Assembly: GCF_031755915.1 (NCBI RefSeq)
Contig: NC_083387.1
Coordinates: 17,009,001-17,073,000, forward strand
Source of the DNA: Ziziphus jujuba
Lineage: Eukaryota; Streptophyta; Magnoliopsida; Rosales; Rhamnaceae
Direction: 5' to 3'
Length of the DNA stretch: 64,000 bases
Shown here: piece by piece, positions 34,032 through 44,990 of the stretch
Position numbering within the stretch: the first letter of the stretch is position 1
Layout: the number at the start of each line of letters is the position of its first letter
Program-made: the position numbers and the translations under genes
Notes under the pieces: generated by a model
Told to the model about the DNA's origin: nothing
Databases searched by the model: none
What the model saw: the letters and a program-made list of their open reading frames with translations, nothing else

Positions 34032-35175
34032 TGATGTGATTCCGCCCGAGCCTGCTCAACCGATAACCCTTTGAGGTGCTAACCTGACACGGATGAAGAC
34101 TAGGCCAATCACAAAAGCTCAAATTAAGAGATTTAAGGACAAACTGGGAACATTTATATAGGGGGGGTAATTAATTCTCAACAGAGCTTATCCATACTTG
34201 AAGATTTTGGCCTATTACATCCAAGTGGTGGAAGCCGATACAGACTCGGGTAGTAGTTTTTGTGCAAATATGGACAACGGGCAGAATGAAATGGTCCTAA
34301 CACTTTATGGATTCAATACATATGTCTAAGAGGATATGGAATCAAGTCAAGGCAACTTCAAAGGCATTCAAAAAGGGGTTGTACGGACAGCTTAAAATTT
34401 GGCCTGTTTTTTACTGTATTTTGTGCTGGCTTTACTGTATTTTGCTGAGTTGGTTTTTTTTTCCTCTTCCAAGAATGGGCAACGTGCGGGACTTCATATT
34501 CAGCTTATTTGGCATCCTACAAAGCATATTGAAGCTGATTTGGAGTTCAAATTGGTCAAAGATTGGTCAAAGTCAACTTAGTCAAAAAGCTAGTATTATG
34601 GTTTTCTAATTTGATTTTGACTTTTTGTTTTAGGAAATTGGTCTTTTATTTTGATTTTTATTTATTTATTTGCAAGAAAAATAAGTTTAGGAAAGTTATT
34701 ATTTAGTATTTCAATTGTAAATTAATTAATTCCTAATTCAAAATAAAAGAATTAATTAATCCAAATTAGTTTAAGAAACTAGGAAAAATTAGGTACTTTC
34801 CTTTTCTCTACTTTCTTTTTCTCCACACTTTGAGTTCGGTTTTGAATTAATTTTTTTAGGGTTTTTGCTTTGTAATCTTAGCCTATTTAAAGGCTTATTT
34901 TTCAATAAGAATAAAGCTTGAATTTTATTCAGAAAATTATTTGTGAGATTGAATTCTCTTTATTCTTCTGAACACCTCAAACACCATTAGTGAATGAGTG
35001 TTTTAATTTTACTTATCAATAGGCCTTCCATCACCTATTGTGGCGTCTTCATTATATACCAAGGTTTCTAATCACAGGTTGGTTATGGGTCAAGGTCACC
35101 ATTAGAACTTGAACATAATTAGATCCGGGATAATATAATACGGGTTTAGGAGCAGGTCGTCCTAGGTTTGTATCA
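34032..35175 (+). mobile_element. Solo LTR G2 in A6 RT
   Basis: A 1144-bp family G LTR (TGATGTGATTCCGCCC...GTTTGTATCA) with a perfect duplication TATGA (34027-34031 and 35176-35180). Removing it rejoins HGLY to [13 protein letters not shown]. Confidence 0.96.
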
Positions 35176-35684
35176 TATGAGTGGTTGGCTATGCCATTTG
35201 GATTAACTAATGCACCTAGCACTTTCATGAGATTAATGAAGCATGTCATGCGTCCATTTATTGGGAAATTTGTGGTTGTTGATTTTGATGATATTCTTGT
35301 ATATAGTAGAAATTTAGGTAAGCATGTAGAGCGTCTTAGGATAATTTTTGAAGTGCTTAGGAAGGAAAGATTATTTGCTAACCTTACGAAGTGTGATTTT
35401 TGCAAAGATGAACTTGTATTTCTAGAATTTGTTGTGAAAGTGTTTGACCCAAGAGATTGGGTTTGGTTGCACATAAGGAAGTCGAGGTTTCCAAAACAAC
35501 GAAAGTCTAAACTCATGCCGCGTGGACATGGTCCATTCCAAATATTGGAGAGACTTAATGACAATGCCTACAAGTTGGATCTTCCAGGTGAGTATAATGT
35601 AAGTGCTACTTTTAATGTCACTGATTTATCTCCTTTTTGTGCAGGTGACGATTTGAGGATAAATCCTTTTCAAGAGGAGGGCAA
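35176..35684 (+). pseudogene. pol: A6 RT joined to integrase C-terminus (open frame runs into the LTR)
   Basis: A 193-codon open frame (35185-35766) reads [19 protein letters not shown], the altered catalytic motif [26 protein letters not shown], and then [14 protein letters not shown] and the GPY/F segment. It continues past the LTR start at 35685 to GPITRA. The RT/integrase junction at about 35421-35430 is at the same place as in A1, and both have DFDD. The frame is a fusion polypeptide lacking RNase H and the integrase core. Confidence 0.9.
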
Positions 35685-36561
35685 TGATGAGGACATGACC
35701 AAGAGCCTTTCAAGATGGAGCCCAGATCCACTTCAAATGTCTACAGGACCCATAACCCGAGCATGACCAAAAAGATTGAAAGAGGCACTAAATGGTTTAA
35801 TCCAAGAGGTGTTTTCAACCCAAGGAAGCAAGTTCATTAGTGAAGATGAACTAAAATTGGTCCATATGATTGGGATGGTGGATGCCAATGTGAAAGAGAG
35901 TTTAATGCATGGACTTCTACAACATGGTGATATGGCATCATATGGTGACATGGCATCCAACTAAGCTTGGCCAAATTTTATAATTAGGAAAAATATTAAT
36001 TTTTATTTATGTTTTAATTGGATTTTGGCATGTTGCCTATTTACTTTCCTAAATTAGTTGTTATTAGGTTTTTAAATTACTTTCCTAATTTTATTAGAGT
36101 TGAATTGGGCAAAGAACTAAAGGCCATTCAAACTAGGAAACTAGGAGCTAAATTAGGTTTCCTAAACCTATATCAAAATTAGGTTTCCTAAACCTAATTT
36201 TCGTCCATTATTATTCCACCTTTACTTTTAGCAAATTTAGGAAAGCTTTGTAATTTATTTTGCCTATTTAAAGGCACATAAGTCATGAATAAAGAGGAGA
36301 TTACAATTTTGATTCAAAGTGAGAGTGATTCTCTTGGTTCTCTAAGAACTATATCGAACTTTTTCAAACTTTATTTGTGGAGTTCAAATTCGACTTATCA
36401 ATAGGTTATTCCGCACCCTATTATGGCGTCTTCACTATACCAAGTTTCTTACCTCAAATATAGGTAACAGGTCGAGGTCTTCCATTGATAACTTGTAATT
36501 AGACGGTCCTAATTCAATCTTTGTTACGGGTTTAAAGGTAGGTCGCTCTAGGTTTGTACCA
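35685..36561 (+). repeat. A6 3' LTR
   Basis: 877 bp, starting TGATGAGGACATGACC and ending GTTTGTACCA (one change from GTATCA). It has two minisatellite units. The integrase tail continues here (35776-35964, KEALNGLIQEVFSTQGSKF...) after a stop at 35764-35766. Confidence 0.9.
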
Positions 36562-37736
36562 TTTTCTTTGTTTATAAAAGAAAAAAAATGATATCATCAT
36601 GATGAACCCATGCTGATAACGATGCACTATTTGTCACCATTAGTTATTAGTGGGACCTGTGCCAAGTTGGCAAACATTAATTGATTGCATTTATTATTTT
36701 TCTTATATTGCGGGAAAGTGAACTCTTAAAGGTAGCCTATTAAGTTGTCATGTCAATATGACACCAATGATGGGTAAGAGTAAATTCAACAATCACATCT
36801 AATTGGTTAAGTTTTTGAATGAAAAAATTTGATCAATAGGTTATTCGATAGAAAATCATTTTTGAAAAGCATCCAACTATTGGTTGGTCAATTTTGGTTT
36901 TTTTGTTACTTTTTTATTGGTTCAGTTAATTATTGGCTTTGAAAAATCAATAAGGACAACAACCGCCTACATTTTGATCGGCTTAGCTAACCAATTGGTG
37001 GCATTCAATTTTTTCAATTTTCAATTATTTTCAATTTAATTGGTCTTTTTTTTATTATTTTTTCAGCTTATAATGCACATCCCTAATGATGGTCATTGTT
37101 GGTTATGAATAGTATTTTCCATACTACTATAATTTTTATTGTAAAGTAAGATATTTGTCAAGAGAGTAAACTATATAAATTTCACTCAAAAACATTAATG
37201 GCATAGTCATTATTTTCTTATATAAATATTTTAATTTGATTTCTCTAACCCATATAATGAAAAACTATATATATAGAAAAAGAGAAAGGGAGTGAATATT
37301 TTACCTTAAAATATCACATATTTTTCTTTTATAAAAGAATGGACTTATTAAAGTGATTTTACTTGATACATGATTAAAAATTAAAATCCTTTTGGAATAG
37401 GGCTTAACATTTCATTATTCACGTATACATATACAGATATATATATTAGTAATATATACTTAAACACAAATATATACATGTTAGAGTTGGTGATCCGAAT
37501 TTTAATTGGTTCGATCTGAAAAGCTCGCGGTGCGACCCATTTAGTGAAATAATTATATATATATATATAAATACTGGTTAAAATTTGTATTTAATTAATT
37601 ATATTAACCACTTCTATAGCATTAATACTATTTCAGTAAATTAACAAAATCAATTAATACTATTGTCAAATACTCATATTATATATAAAAAAAATTATAT
37701 TAATTTATTTATCATATAAAATATATAATTTTTATT
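36562..37736. other. CACTA interior, AT-rich, no gene seen
   Basis: AT-rich non-coding DNA with (TA)n and TATATA runs near 37430-37460 and 37550-37575, and poly-T stretches. I see no ORF or repeat family here that I can name. Confidence 0.6.
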
Positions 37737-38226
37737 TTTAATTTTGGGTTTTTCCAAATAAATCAATTTTTCATTTTGGCTTGGTGGGAAATTTGCCCCC
37801 CCTTCCCTTCTTTCCCTTCTAGTCAAAACAACATTTTGCCCTAGCCCATTTTGAAACTCTACAGTGCTTCGTTACTCCAACAATGTCATCCCACTCCTCT
37901 ACGATGGCTTGCGAGTTTCTTCTATGTTTCTTCTCTCTCCGACCAACAGATGATCCCGCTCTTGCTGCCTCTCAGGTGTGCTTTAATTTTGGGTTTTGCC
38001 AAATAAATCAATTGTTCATTTTGGCTTGGTGGGAAATTTACCTGCCTTTCCCTCTTTCCCTTCTAGTCATAACAACATGTTGCCTTAGCCCTTTTTGAGA
38101 CTCTGAAGTGCTTTGTCACTCCAACAATGTCATCCCCCTCCACTACGGTGGCTTGCGAGTTTCTTCTGTGTTTCTTCTCTCTCCGAGCAACAGATGATCC
38201 CGCCCTCGCTGCCTCTCAGGTGTGCT
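37737..38226 (+). repeat. Direct tandem duplication of about 245 bp in the CACTA interior
   Basis: Two adjacent copies (about 37737-37980 and 37981-38226) each start TTTAATTTTGGGTTTT, pass through ATGGCTTGCGAGTTTCTTCT-like sequence and end CTCAGGTGTGC, which looks like a splice donor. They differ by scattered substitutions. Each has a small open frame with a start codon near TCATCCC. The origin is unknown; it could be a captured 5' exon. Confidence 0.8.
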
Positions 38227-39118
38227 TTACCTCTTTACTTCTCTCTTTTTCTCTCTCTCTCTCCCCCCCCCCCCCCCCCCTCTCTATTTCTCCATCTCCC
38301 CACCCTTTGCAAGTCACATTTGTTGTTATTTTGTCTTAAGACTCCCAAGTGCTTTTAGGTACGCTTCAAAAGCTAAAACCAGTTTTGGGAAAGCAATAGT
38401 GAATTAGCATCCCTCGTTCATCTCCAACCAACATCTCATTCATCTCTCTCTTTTTTCTCTCTATCTCTTTTTTTTTTTTCTCTTTTAAGGCAAATTCCTT
38501 TTCCACCTCAAGCAAATGAGCATCTCCAAATGGTTGAAGCTAAGCAAATCACCTACAGGTTCTCTTTCAATTTCTTCTTCGAATTTATTTTTGAATTTCT
38601 ATTTCAATTTATGTTTTTTTTTTTTTTTTCTGCAAGTGTTGCTGATCTGCTGGTGTGCCCTGGTGTGAGTGTTCTGAAGGTTTCCATTGCCATTCTGCAG
38701 GTCAGTGCTCTTTGATGTTTGATCTGATGGTCATTTGGGCATTTTTATTTTATTTTATTTTTTAAATTACAGTCCATTCGCCTTTGCTATAACTTTTAAT
38801 TACAGAGAAAAAGTGACAAGAAACGATAGGCCAAACGTATTGCACAGTCGAGAAGCCTCTAAAAGCACAGGGGCGGTCTCTTCCTCCTCCTTATCCTCCT
38901 TCTCTCATGGTCAGCAAAATTCTCTTTTGTTTGTTTGTTTGTTTGTTATATGATGTGGGGCATTTTGAAAATATGGGATTCATTTGGAATGGGATTTAAT
39001 ATTATCATGGAAAATGTTGGAGTGGGTCTTAATCTGATGCTCAACCACATTTACGAATAGGTTATGGCATGAATGGAGTTTTTTTTTTTTTTTTTTTTTG
39101 GGCTCTACATAATGAAGG
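38227..39118 (+). other. CACTA interior with exon-like block, perhaps captured gene DNA
   Basis: Pyrimidine-rich DNA (CT runs, an 18-base C run near 38263). At 38806-38909 a block between TTACAG and GTCAGC could be an exon; one frame reads DRPNVLHSREASKSTG then a serine run. I do not recognise the protein. The block may belong to the same captured segment as the F2KP exons, but that is inference. A poly-T run lies near 39080. Confidence 0.4.
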
Positions 39119-39123
39119 AGTTT

Positions 39124-39375
39124 GGATACAAATTTAGGACGACCTGCTTCTAAACCCATATTATATTAGTCTTGATCTAATTATGTTCAAGTCCTAATGG
39201 TCACCTTGACCCCTAACCAACCTGTGATTAGAAACCTTGGTATATAATGAAGATGATATAATATGTGATGGAAGTCCTATTGATAAATCAAACTAAAACA
39301 CTCACTCTCTAATGGTGTTTTAAGTGTTCAAAAGAACAAAGAGAAATTCAATCTCACAAAATAAATTCTGAATAT
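39124..39375 (-). repeat. G3 3' LTR remnant
   Basis: Only the last ~252 bp of a family G LTR. The terminus reads GGATACAAATTTAGG on the plus strand, against TGATACGAACCTAGG in other copies. It joins gag directly at CTGAATATCATCTCC. Confidence 0.85.
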
Positions 39376-39858
39376 CATCTCCATTCTCTCCTCCCATTCC
39401 AAATATGCCTCCGGATCACTTTGTCCCATGAAAGATTGAATGTTTACTTTGGTATTCCCTAGATCATCATCTTCATTCCTTGCTGGTCTCTCATGGATTG
39501 GCCTTTCTTGAGGTTCAAAAATTTCATCAAACCCCTCATCCAAGTCATCCCCAAAGTTACTTCCCCCTGAATTCCTCTTTTAGTCGCCCTCGGCCTCCTC
39601 AACCTCGACCTTAACCTCCATGAGAATCCAACCTTATATTCAGCCCTCTTTGTGATGTTTCTATCATGTCTATCCTTTGATCTATGTTGTCAAATTAGGC
39701 ATTCATCTGCTGCAATTGCTCCAATATAGCCCTCATGTCCGTTTACTCACCACTCCCCATAGCTCGAGAACCACCATGGAATCCTACGGACTCTTCTTCA
39801 TTAATTCTTAAAGGTGGATCTCCTCTTCTCACCTTTGAATCTGCCATGTTAGTATGAA
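39376..39858 (-). pseudogene. gag: G3 gag N-terminal half
   Basis: It starts at an ATG near 39848 (MADSKVRRGDPPLRI), continues through AILEQLQQMNA, an RGR-type run and an acidic segment, and ends in DPEAYLEWEERMEMIF, where it is truncated into LTR sequence. Several stops occur. The 71-codon open part is 39328-39543, its end being LTR-derived. Confidence 0.82.
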
Positions 39859-39938
39859 TAATGCAAAATAAAATATATTCTCGCTAAAAATAACTCCTTC
39901 ACGTGTTTCACTCAATCAAGGTCTCGACACCTATGTTT

Positions 39939-41123
39939 TGATACGAACCTAGAGCGACCTACCTCTAAACCCGTAACAAAGATTGAATTAGGACCGTCTA
40001 ATTACAAGTTATCAATGGAAGACCTCGACCCATTACCTATATTTGATGTAAGAATCTTGGTATAGTGAAGACGGCACAATAGGGTGTGGAATAACCTTTT
40101 GATAAGTCGAATTTGAACTTCACAAACAAAGCTTGGAAAAGTTCGATATAGTTCTTAGAGAACCAAGAGAATCACTCTCACTTTGAATTAAAATTGTAAT
40201 CTCTCTTTACTCATGACTTATGTGCCTTTTAAATAGGCAAAATAAATTACAAAGCTTTCCTAAATTTGCTAAAAGTAAAGCTAGAATAATAATGGACAAA
40301 AATTAGGTTCAAGAAACCTAATTTTGATAGGTTTAGGAAACCTAATGTGATTAGGTTTAGGAAACCTAATGTGGTTAGATTTAGGAAACCTAATTTAGCT
40401 TCTAGTTTCCTAATTTGAATGGCCTTTAATTCTTTGCCCAATTCAACTCTAATAAAATTAGGAAAATAATTTAAAAACCTAATAAAAACTAAATTAGGAA
40501 AGTAAATAGGCAACATGCCAAAATCCAATCAAAACATAAATAAAAATTAATATTTTCCTAATTATAAAATTTAGCCAATGCCATGTAGGCGCATATCATC
40601 CTCCACGTGGCAAAAGTGTCATGTCACCATATGATGCCATGTCACCATCCATGTCATCAACTCGTGCCACATCACCATATTGTTGGATTCCATGTGTTAG
40701 GCTTTCTTTCATGTTGGCATCCTCCGTTCCAATCATATGGACCAATTTTGGTTCATCTTCGATAATGAACTTGCTTCCTTGGGATGTGAACATGTAACAG
40801 CCCAGACCACCCGCATCAGGATATTGTCCTCTTTGGCCCAGGGTTCACACCTTCTCTCCCCCCTGGCCTCAAGGTTTTGCTTTTGCGACCCCAGTTACAC
40901 GGTGGGTCCACAAAACGCGTCCTGAAGGAAGAGGTATCCACAGCCTTATAAAGACCGCTTCGTGCCCCTCTCCAACCGATGTGGGATGTTACAGAACACC
41001 TCTTATATTAAACCATTTAGTGCTTCTTTAAATCTCTTTGCTCTTGCCCTGGTTATTGGTCCCGTAAAGATTTGAAATGGCTCTGGACTCCATCTTTGGG
41101 TGCCCCTGGTCATGTCCTCATCA
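39939..41123 (-). mobile_element. LTR A7 in the G3 leader, solo
   Basis: A family A LTR on the minus strand with a perfect duplication TGTTT (39934-39938 and 41124-41128). It is 979 bp once the TRIM insertion is removed. It has four minisatellite units (40303-40402) and an LTR-encoded integrase tail at 40596-40793 that is open for 65 codons. Confidence 0.95.
40793..40993 (+). mobile_element. TRIM-type solo LTR (201 bp) in A7
   Basis: A GC-rich island starting TGTAACAGCCCAGACCACC and ending GATGTGGGATGTTACA, with TG...CA ends and a perfect duplication GAACA (40788-40792 and 40994-40998). The sequence type, with a CCTTATAAAGACC-like TATA region and CCAACCGATGTGGGA, is a widespread short plant LTR of terminal-repeat retrotransposons in miniature. 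The TRIM call rests on recall of that family. Removing it restores the A7 sequence AAGAGGTGTTCACATCC (minus strand). Confidence 0.92.
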
Positions 41124-41128
41124 TGTTT

Positions 41129-42148
41129 TCATACTAGTTTCAGCTTTTACCCTCTTTTAAGCTCACACACTCTTGCCTTTTTCCACTCAATGAATTATCT
41201 CAAAATTCTAATTAAAACACCCCAAAAACAGCAATTAGATCATAAGTATGTTTTAATTAAACTTATCAACAAAACAGTAGCAAAAAGTAAGCAATACCGA
41301 ATGAATTAACAAAACTTAGTTTTTGGCCTTATAGGCAAAATAAAGCAAATTAATGAGAAAATTTTAGAATTTTTAAGAACTGGACCAAATGGTAAGAGAT
41401 TGAGGATTCAAGAATAAAATTTAGGAAAAATAATTTCAAACACGAGCAAGAATAAAATCGAACAAAAAGAAGAAATAGTGTTGAATATAAGTTTTGTATC
41501 AAATCCTTCAACTAATTTTAATCCAAATAATTTAAACACCCAAAATTCAAATATTCAGCAACAAAAATAACTCTCCAGCAACTCCAAATAATGAGTAAAT
41601 ATGCAACAATTCAGCAGCTCCAATAATTTCCAGCAAACAAATCAAATTTTTTTATTTATTCGGCTTTTCTTCCTTCTTTTTTCTTTTTTTCACTCACAGA
41701 ACATAAAACAACTGCAGTAGGAAGACTTAACACCTAAATTGCAATCCCAACACCAAATAATCACCAAACCCGTGACCTCCAACAAAATACAAAAGTGCAG
41801 TTTTTTTTTTTTTCAATTTGTTTGGCTGTTCTCTTTTTTTTTTTTTTTTTTTTTTTGAATATATGAATGCAAATATTTAAGACTAAAACATCAAAGAAAA
41901 ATAAACAAAAATCAAAATTAATAAGACAATGATGAAAAACAACCAACAAACTAAGAAACAAAAATACGATAAAACTAGGAAATCTTAATTCAACTAGGAA
42001 TGAAATTTTTTTTTTTTTTTTAATATGCAGAACGTGTATGCTGCTAGAAGCAATCTTAACCTAATGCTAAAATTGCAAAATAACACAAAAATAAATAAAG
42101 CAAATAAAGATAGATAAAACCTGAACAAAATTTGGCTCTTATACCAAA
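41129..42148 (-). promoter_or_regulatory. G3 leader and primer-binding site
   Basis: AT-rich leader with no ORF, including poly-T runs. The PBS at 42134-42146 reads TGGTATAAGAGCC on the minus strand, one change from the tRNA-iMet site. The leader resumes after A7 with sequence continuous with 39860-39938. Confidence 0.82.
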
Positions 42149-43263
42149 TGATACGAACTTAGAACGACCTGCTCCTAAACCCATACTGTATTAGCCTGGA
42201 TCTAATTATGTTCAAGTTCTAAGGGTCACCTTGACCCCTAGCCAACCTATGATTAGAAACCTTTGTATATAATAAAGACGCCACAATAGGTGATGGAAGT
42301 CCTATTGATAAGTCAAACTAAAACACTCACTCTCTAATGGTGTTTTAGGTGTTCAAAAGAACAAAGATAAATTCAATCTCACAAATAAATTCTGAATATT
42401 ATTAATGGTGTGTTCTTCCTCAAAAACAAGCCCTTTTATAGGCTAAGGGAAAACAAAATAAAACCCTAAAACAAAAAGGAAAAACTGGCCATGCAATGAA
42501 GAATCCTAATATGGCCGAAAGTTTTCTCCTTTCCTAGTCTAATTTGGATTAATTAATTCCTTTATTTTGAATTAGGAATTAATTAATTTACAATGAAAAT
42601 AATAAAATAATAACTTTCCTAAACTTATTTGTCCAGAAAATAAATAAATAAATAAAAATAAAAAAGTAATGGTAATTTCCTAAAACAAAAGTATAATCAA
42701 ATTAGGAAACTAAAATATTAACTTTTGACCAATCTTTGACCAATTTGAGCTCCAAATCAGCTTCAATATGGTTTTTAGGATGCCAAATAAGCTTATTATG
42801 GAGTCCCACATGTTGCCCTTGCTTGGAAGAAAGAGAAAAAGCCAACTCAATAAAATACAGTAAAGCCAGCAAGCAATACAGCAATTTTTGGTTAAATTTT
42901 GAAGCTGTCTGTACAAGTCCATACAAGTTGGTTTTACTTCTCCCTTGACTTGTTCCATGACCTCTTAGTGATATTTATTGAATCCATAAAGAGTTGGAAT
43001 CATTTCTTGCTGCCCAAACTCTATAAATGCACCAAAACCGCTACCTGGGTCCATATCAACTTCCACAATTTATATGCCCAAAACAGGTCTTGGATCTTTG
43101 AGTATGGATAGCCCTTTTGAGAATAAATTACCCCCTAGATAAAGGCAGCAAAGTTGTCCTTAAACCCCTTAGCTTGAGCCGTAGTGATCGGCTTGCTCTT
43201 CATCCATATCAGGTCCGTACCCAGTGGAATGTCGTTTGTGCGGGCACGGACTAATCCGTATCA
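42149..43263 (-). repeat. G3 5' LTR
   Basis: 1115 bp, starting TGATACGGATTAGTCCG and ending GTTCGTATCA on the minus strand. It is related to G1 and G2 but has a different first 20 bp. GGGCTTGTTTTTGAGGAAGA lies near the probable R region. Confidence 0.9.
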
Positions 43264-43268
43264 AGTTT

Positions 43269-44990
43269 CGTATGCTCTTCTGGTTGTTATTTATTATTAT
43301 TACTATTTTTTTTTTTTGCTTTTCTTTTTGTTTGATCCCGTTTGATTTCAATTGTCTAATATTTGATAAAGCTAATAGGACCTTCTGTTGCTTTATCAGC
43401 TTGTTGATGGTCTTGCTGCAGTAAAGCTTGATTTCTTCCACTTTTATTGGCCTAGGTTGTACCATAACAATGTCGGATAAATATGGTGGGTTTTGCATTG
43501 TATTTGATTGAAGGGCTTTTGGTGAGTCAAGCCTAATTGGTGATTTAGTAAGCAAAAATTTATGATGCAGTTGTTGAATGGAAAATCCTTGAATATCTAT
43601 TGCTGGGCATTCTTGCATTTATGAAAACTTTGAATTATATCTATGGGATGATTTTCTTTATTTTTTTTTACTATTTTTATTTCTTTTCCTTAACAGAGAT
43701 GTAATAGTGGGGAGATATGCTTATTAGTTGCAATATCCTTTGATGTTGAATGTTATCATTCTTTGTGGTTCTTCCTGATGTTTTCATTTCATCAACTTTA
43801 GTTGTTTTTAGGTTGGAATATTTGATGCGACAAACAGTACTAAGAAAAGAAGGAATATGCTGATGAAAATGGCCGAACTAAAATTCAAGGTACCATGGAC
43901 ATATTGGTAGATAGTTCTAGAAAAAAAAAAGGCTATTTTTTGGCTTCTGGCATATTTTTTTGTTTTCATGTATATTTGATATGTTCTGGAAACAATATGC
44001 AATCATGAACGTATCATTGAAAGAAATATATGTCTCAAAATTCAACAAAGTCCTGACTATGCAGAACAGTATGGTTACCTTTTGAGACCATCTGTTTATT
44101 TCAATTTATAGTGATTTGCATACTAATTTACTACTAATTTACTATCTTGTTGCAGGCCAGATTTTGAGGCTGGATTGGCAAACTTTAAAACTTGACTAGC
44201 TAACTATGAAAAGTGTTGCTCAGCAATGGATATGACCTTTTCTTAGGAAATATATAAACTGATTATGTGCATTAGTAAATTACATAAGCAAATGTGCATT
44301 AGGATAACTTTGGGCCTTTGTTGTTCTTCTACAAACTGAGAATGCAGAAATAAGTAATTGGATTCAAGTTTTTATAGCATTAGAGTTCTATGTTCTCTAT
44401 CTGTATTAATATTGTTTGTGCTTTGGTGATGTGATATGCGTAGTCGTTGATTTACAAGTTGAAAAGAATGAACAGAAAGTGATTAACTGGTACAAGATTC
44501 AATGCTTGGTTGTTAAAAACTGAACCAAAAGTAAAATATTAGTAGTGTTCAAAAGCTTATATTTGAATGATTAGTTTTAGAAATGCATAACTGTCAGGTT
44601 TTTAGTTGTTTATTATGGTTTCAGATGTCTTTTGTAGCAGTTTGAGAATATTGTCTATGTTATGTTGAACTGCGATCACTTTAATGCTAGTTATCTAGTT
44701 TTATGTTTGATAACATACCGTTGATTAGAAATATTAATTTTCTTAGAATTTAATGTTGCCAGAAAATGTGGTTGAAAATTAATGAGAAAGCTATGGTAGG
44801 TGAAGTCAATGGTATTTTTTTAAAAAAAGCAAAATCAAGTTCCTCTGTTTAGGCTTTTTATTGTTTGCAAATTTAATCCACATTTATACCATATTCCTAT
44901 AGGCAAAGGTAATTCAGTTCATCTTTTTAATATTTTGCCCAGCAGTTCTTATGGTCTATCTTCAAGTTATTATTGGGGCAGGCTCACAAG
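43269..44990 (+). pseudogene. F2KP: Captured fragment of a plant F2KP gene (introns and three exons)
   Basis: Three exon pieces are in order. 43812-43889 (after TTTTTAG, before GTACC) reads VGIFDATNSTKKRRNMLMKM. About 43983-44068 reads ERIIERNICLKIQQSPDYAE; the CA|GTATGG...TTGCAG|GCC boundary joins in phase to give EQPDFEAG. 44156-44212 reads PDFEAGLANFKT, a TGA, then LANYEK. These are hallmark residues of the kinase domain of 6-phosphofructo-2-kinase/fructose-2,6-bisphosphatase, which makes and breaks the regulator fructose-2,6-bisphosphate. Intron sequence is kept, so capture was from genomic DNA. The start, most of the kinase and the phosphatase are absent, so it is not functional. Confidence 0.87.

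Larger units (their letters stand above)
32571..36561 (+). mobile_element. Family A element A6, deleted, without PBS, in the CACTA
   Basis: It has two family A LTRs (32571-33467, with TAATGAGG for TGATGAGG; 35685-36561), flanked by CTTTC (32566-32570) and TTTTC (36562-36566), a 5-bp duplication with one change. The interior starts directly in the RT N-terminal region: the PBS, leader, gag and protease are gone. RT is fused to the integrase C-terminus as in A1. Solo LTR G2 interrupts RT. Confidence 0.9.
39124..43263 (-). mobile_element. Ty3/gypsy element G3 in the CACTA
   Basis: It has a perfect target duplication AGTTT (39119-39123 and 43264-43268). Right to left on the minus strand: 5' LTR (42149-43263), PBS (42134-42146), leader interrupted by A7, gag N-terminal half (39376-39858), then the U5-side end of the 3' LTR (39124-39375). 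The rest of gag, all of pol and most of the 3' LTR were lost in one internal deletion. Confidence 0.9.

Noticed and set aside
37883..38358. Several overlapping short ORFs with serine/leucine/proline runs
   Set aside because: They arise from CT-rich DNA and a tandem duplication; overlapping frames with no homology recognised. Kept only as an exon-like possibility.
43169..43618. 149-codon minus-strand ORF
   Set aside because: It spans the G3 LTR end, the target duplication and captured intron DNA, so it is a chance frame.
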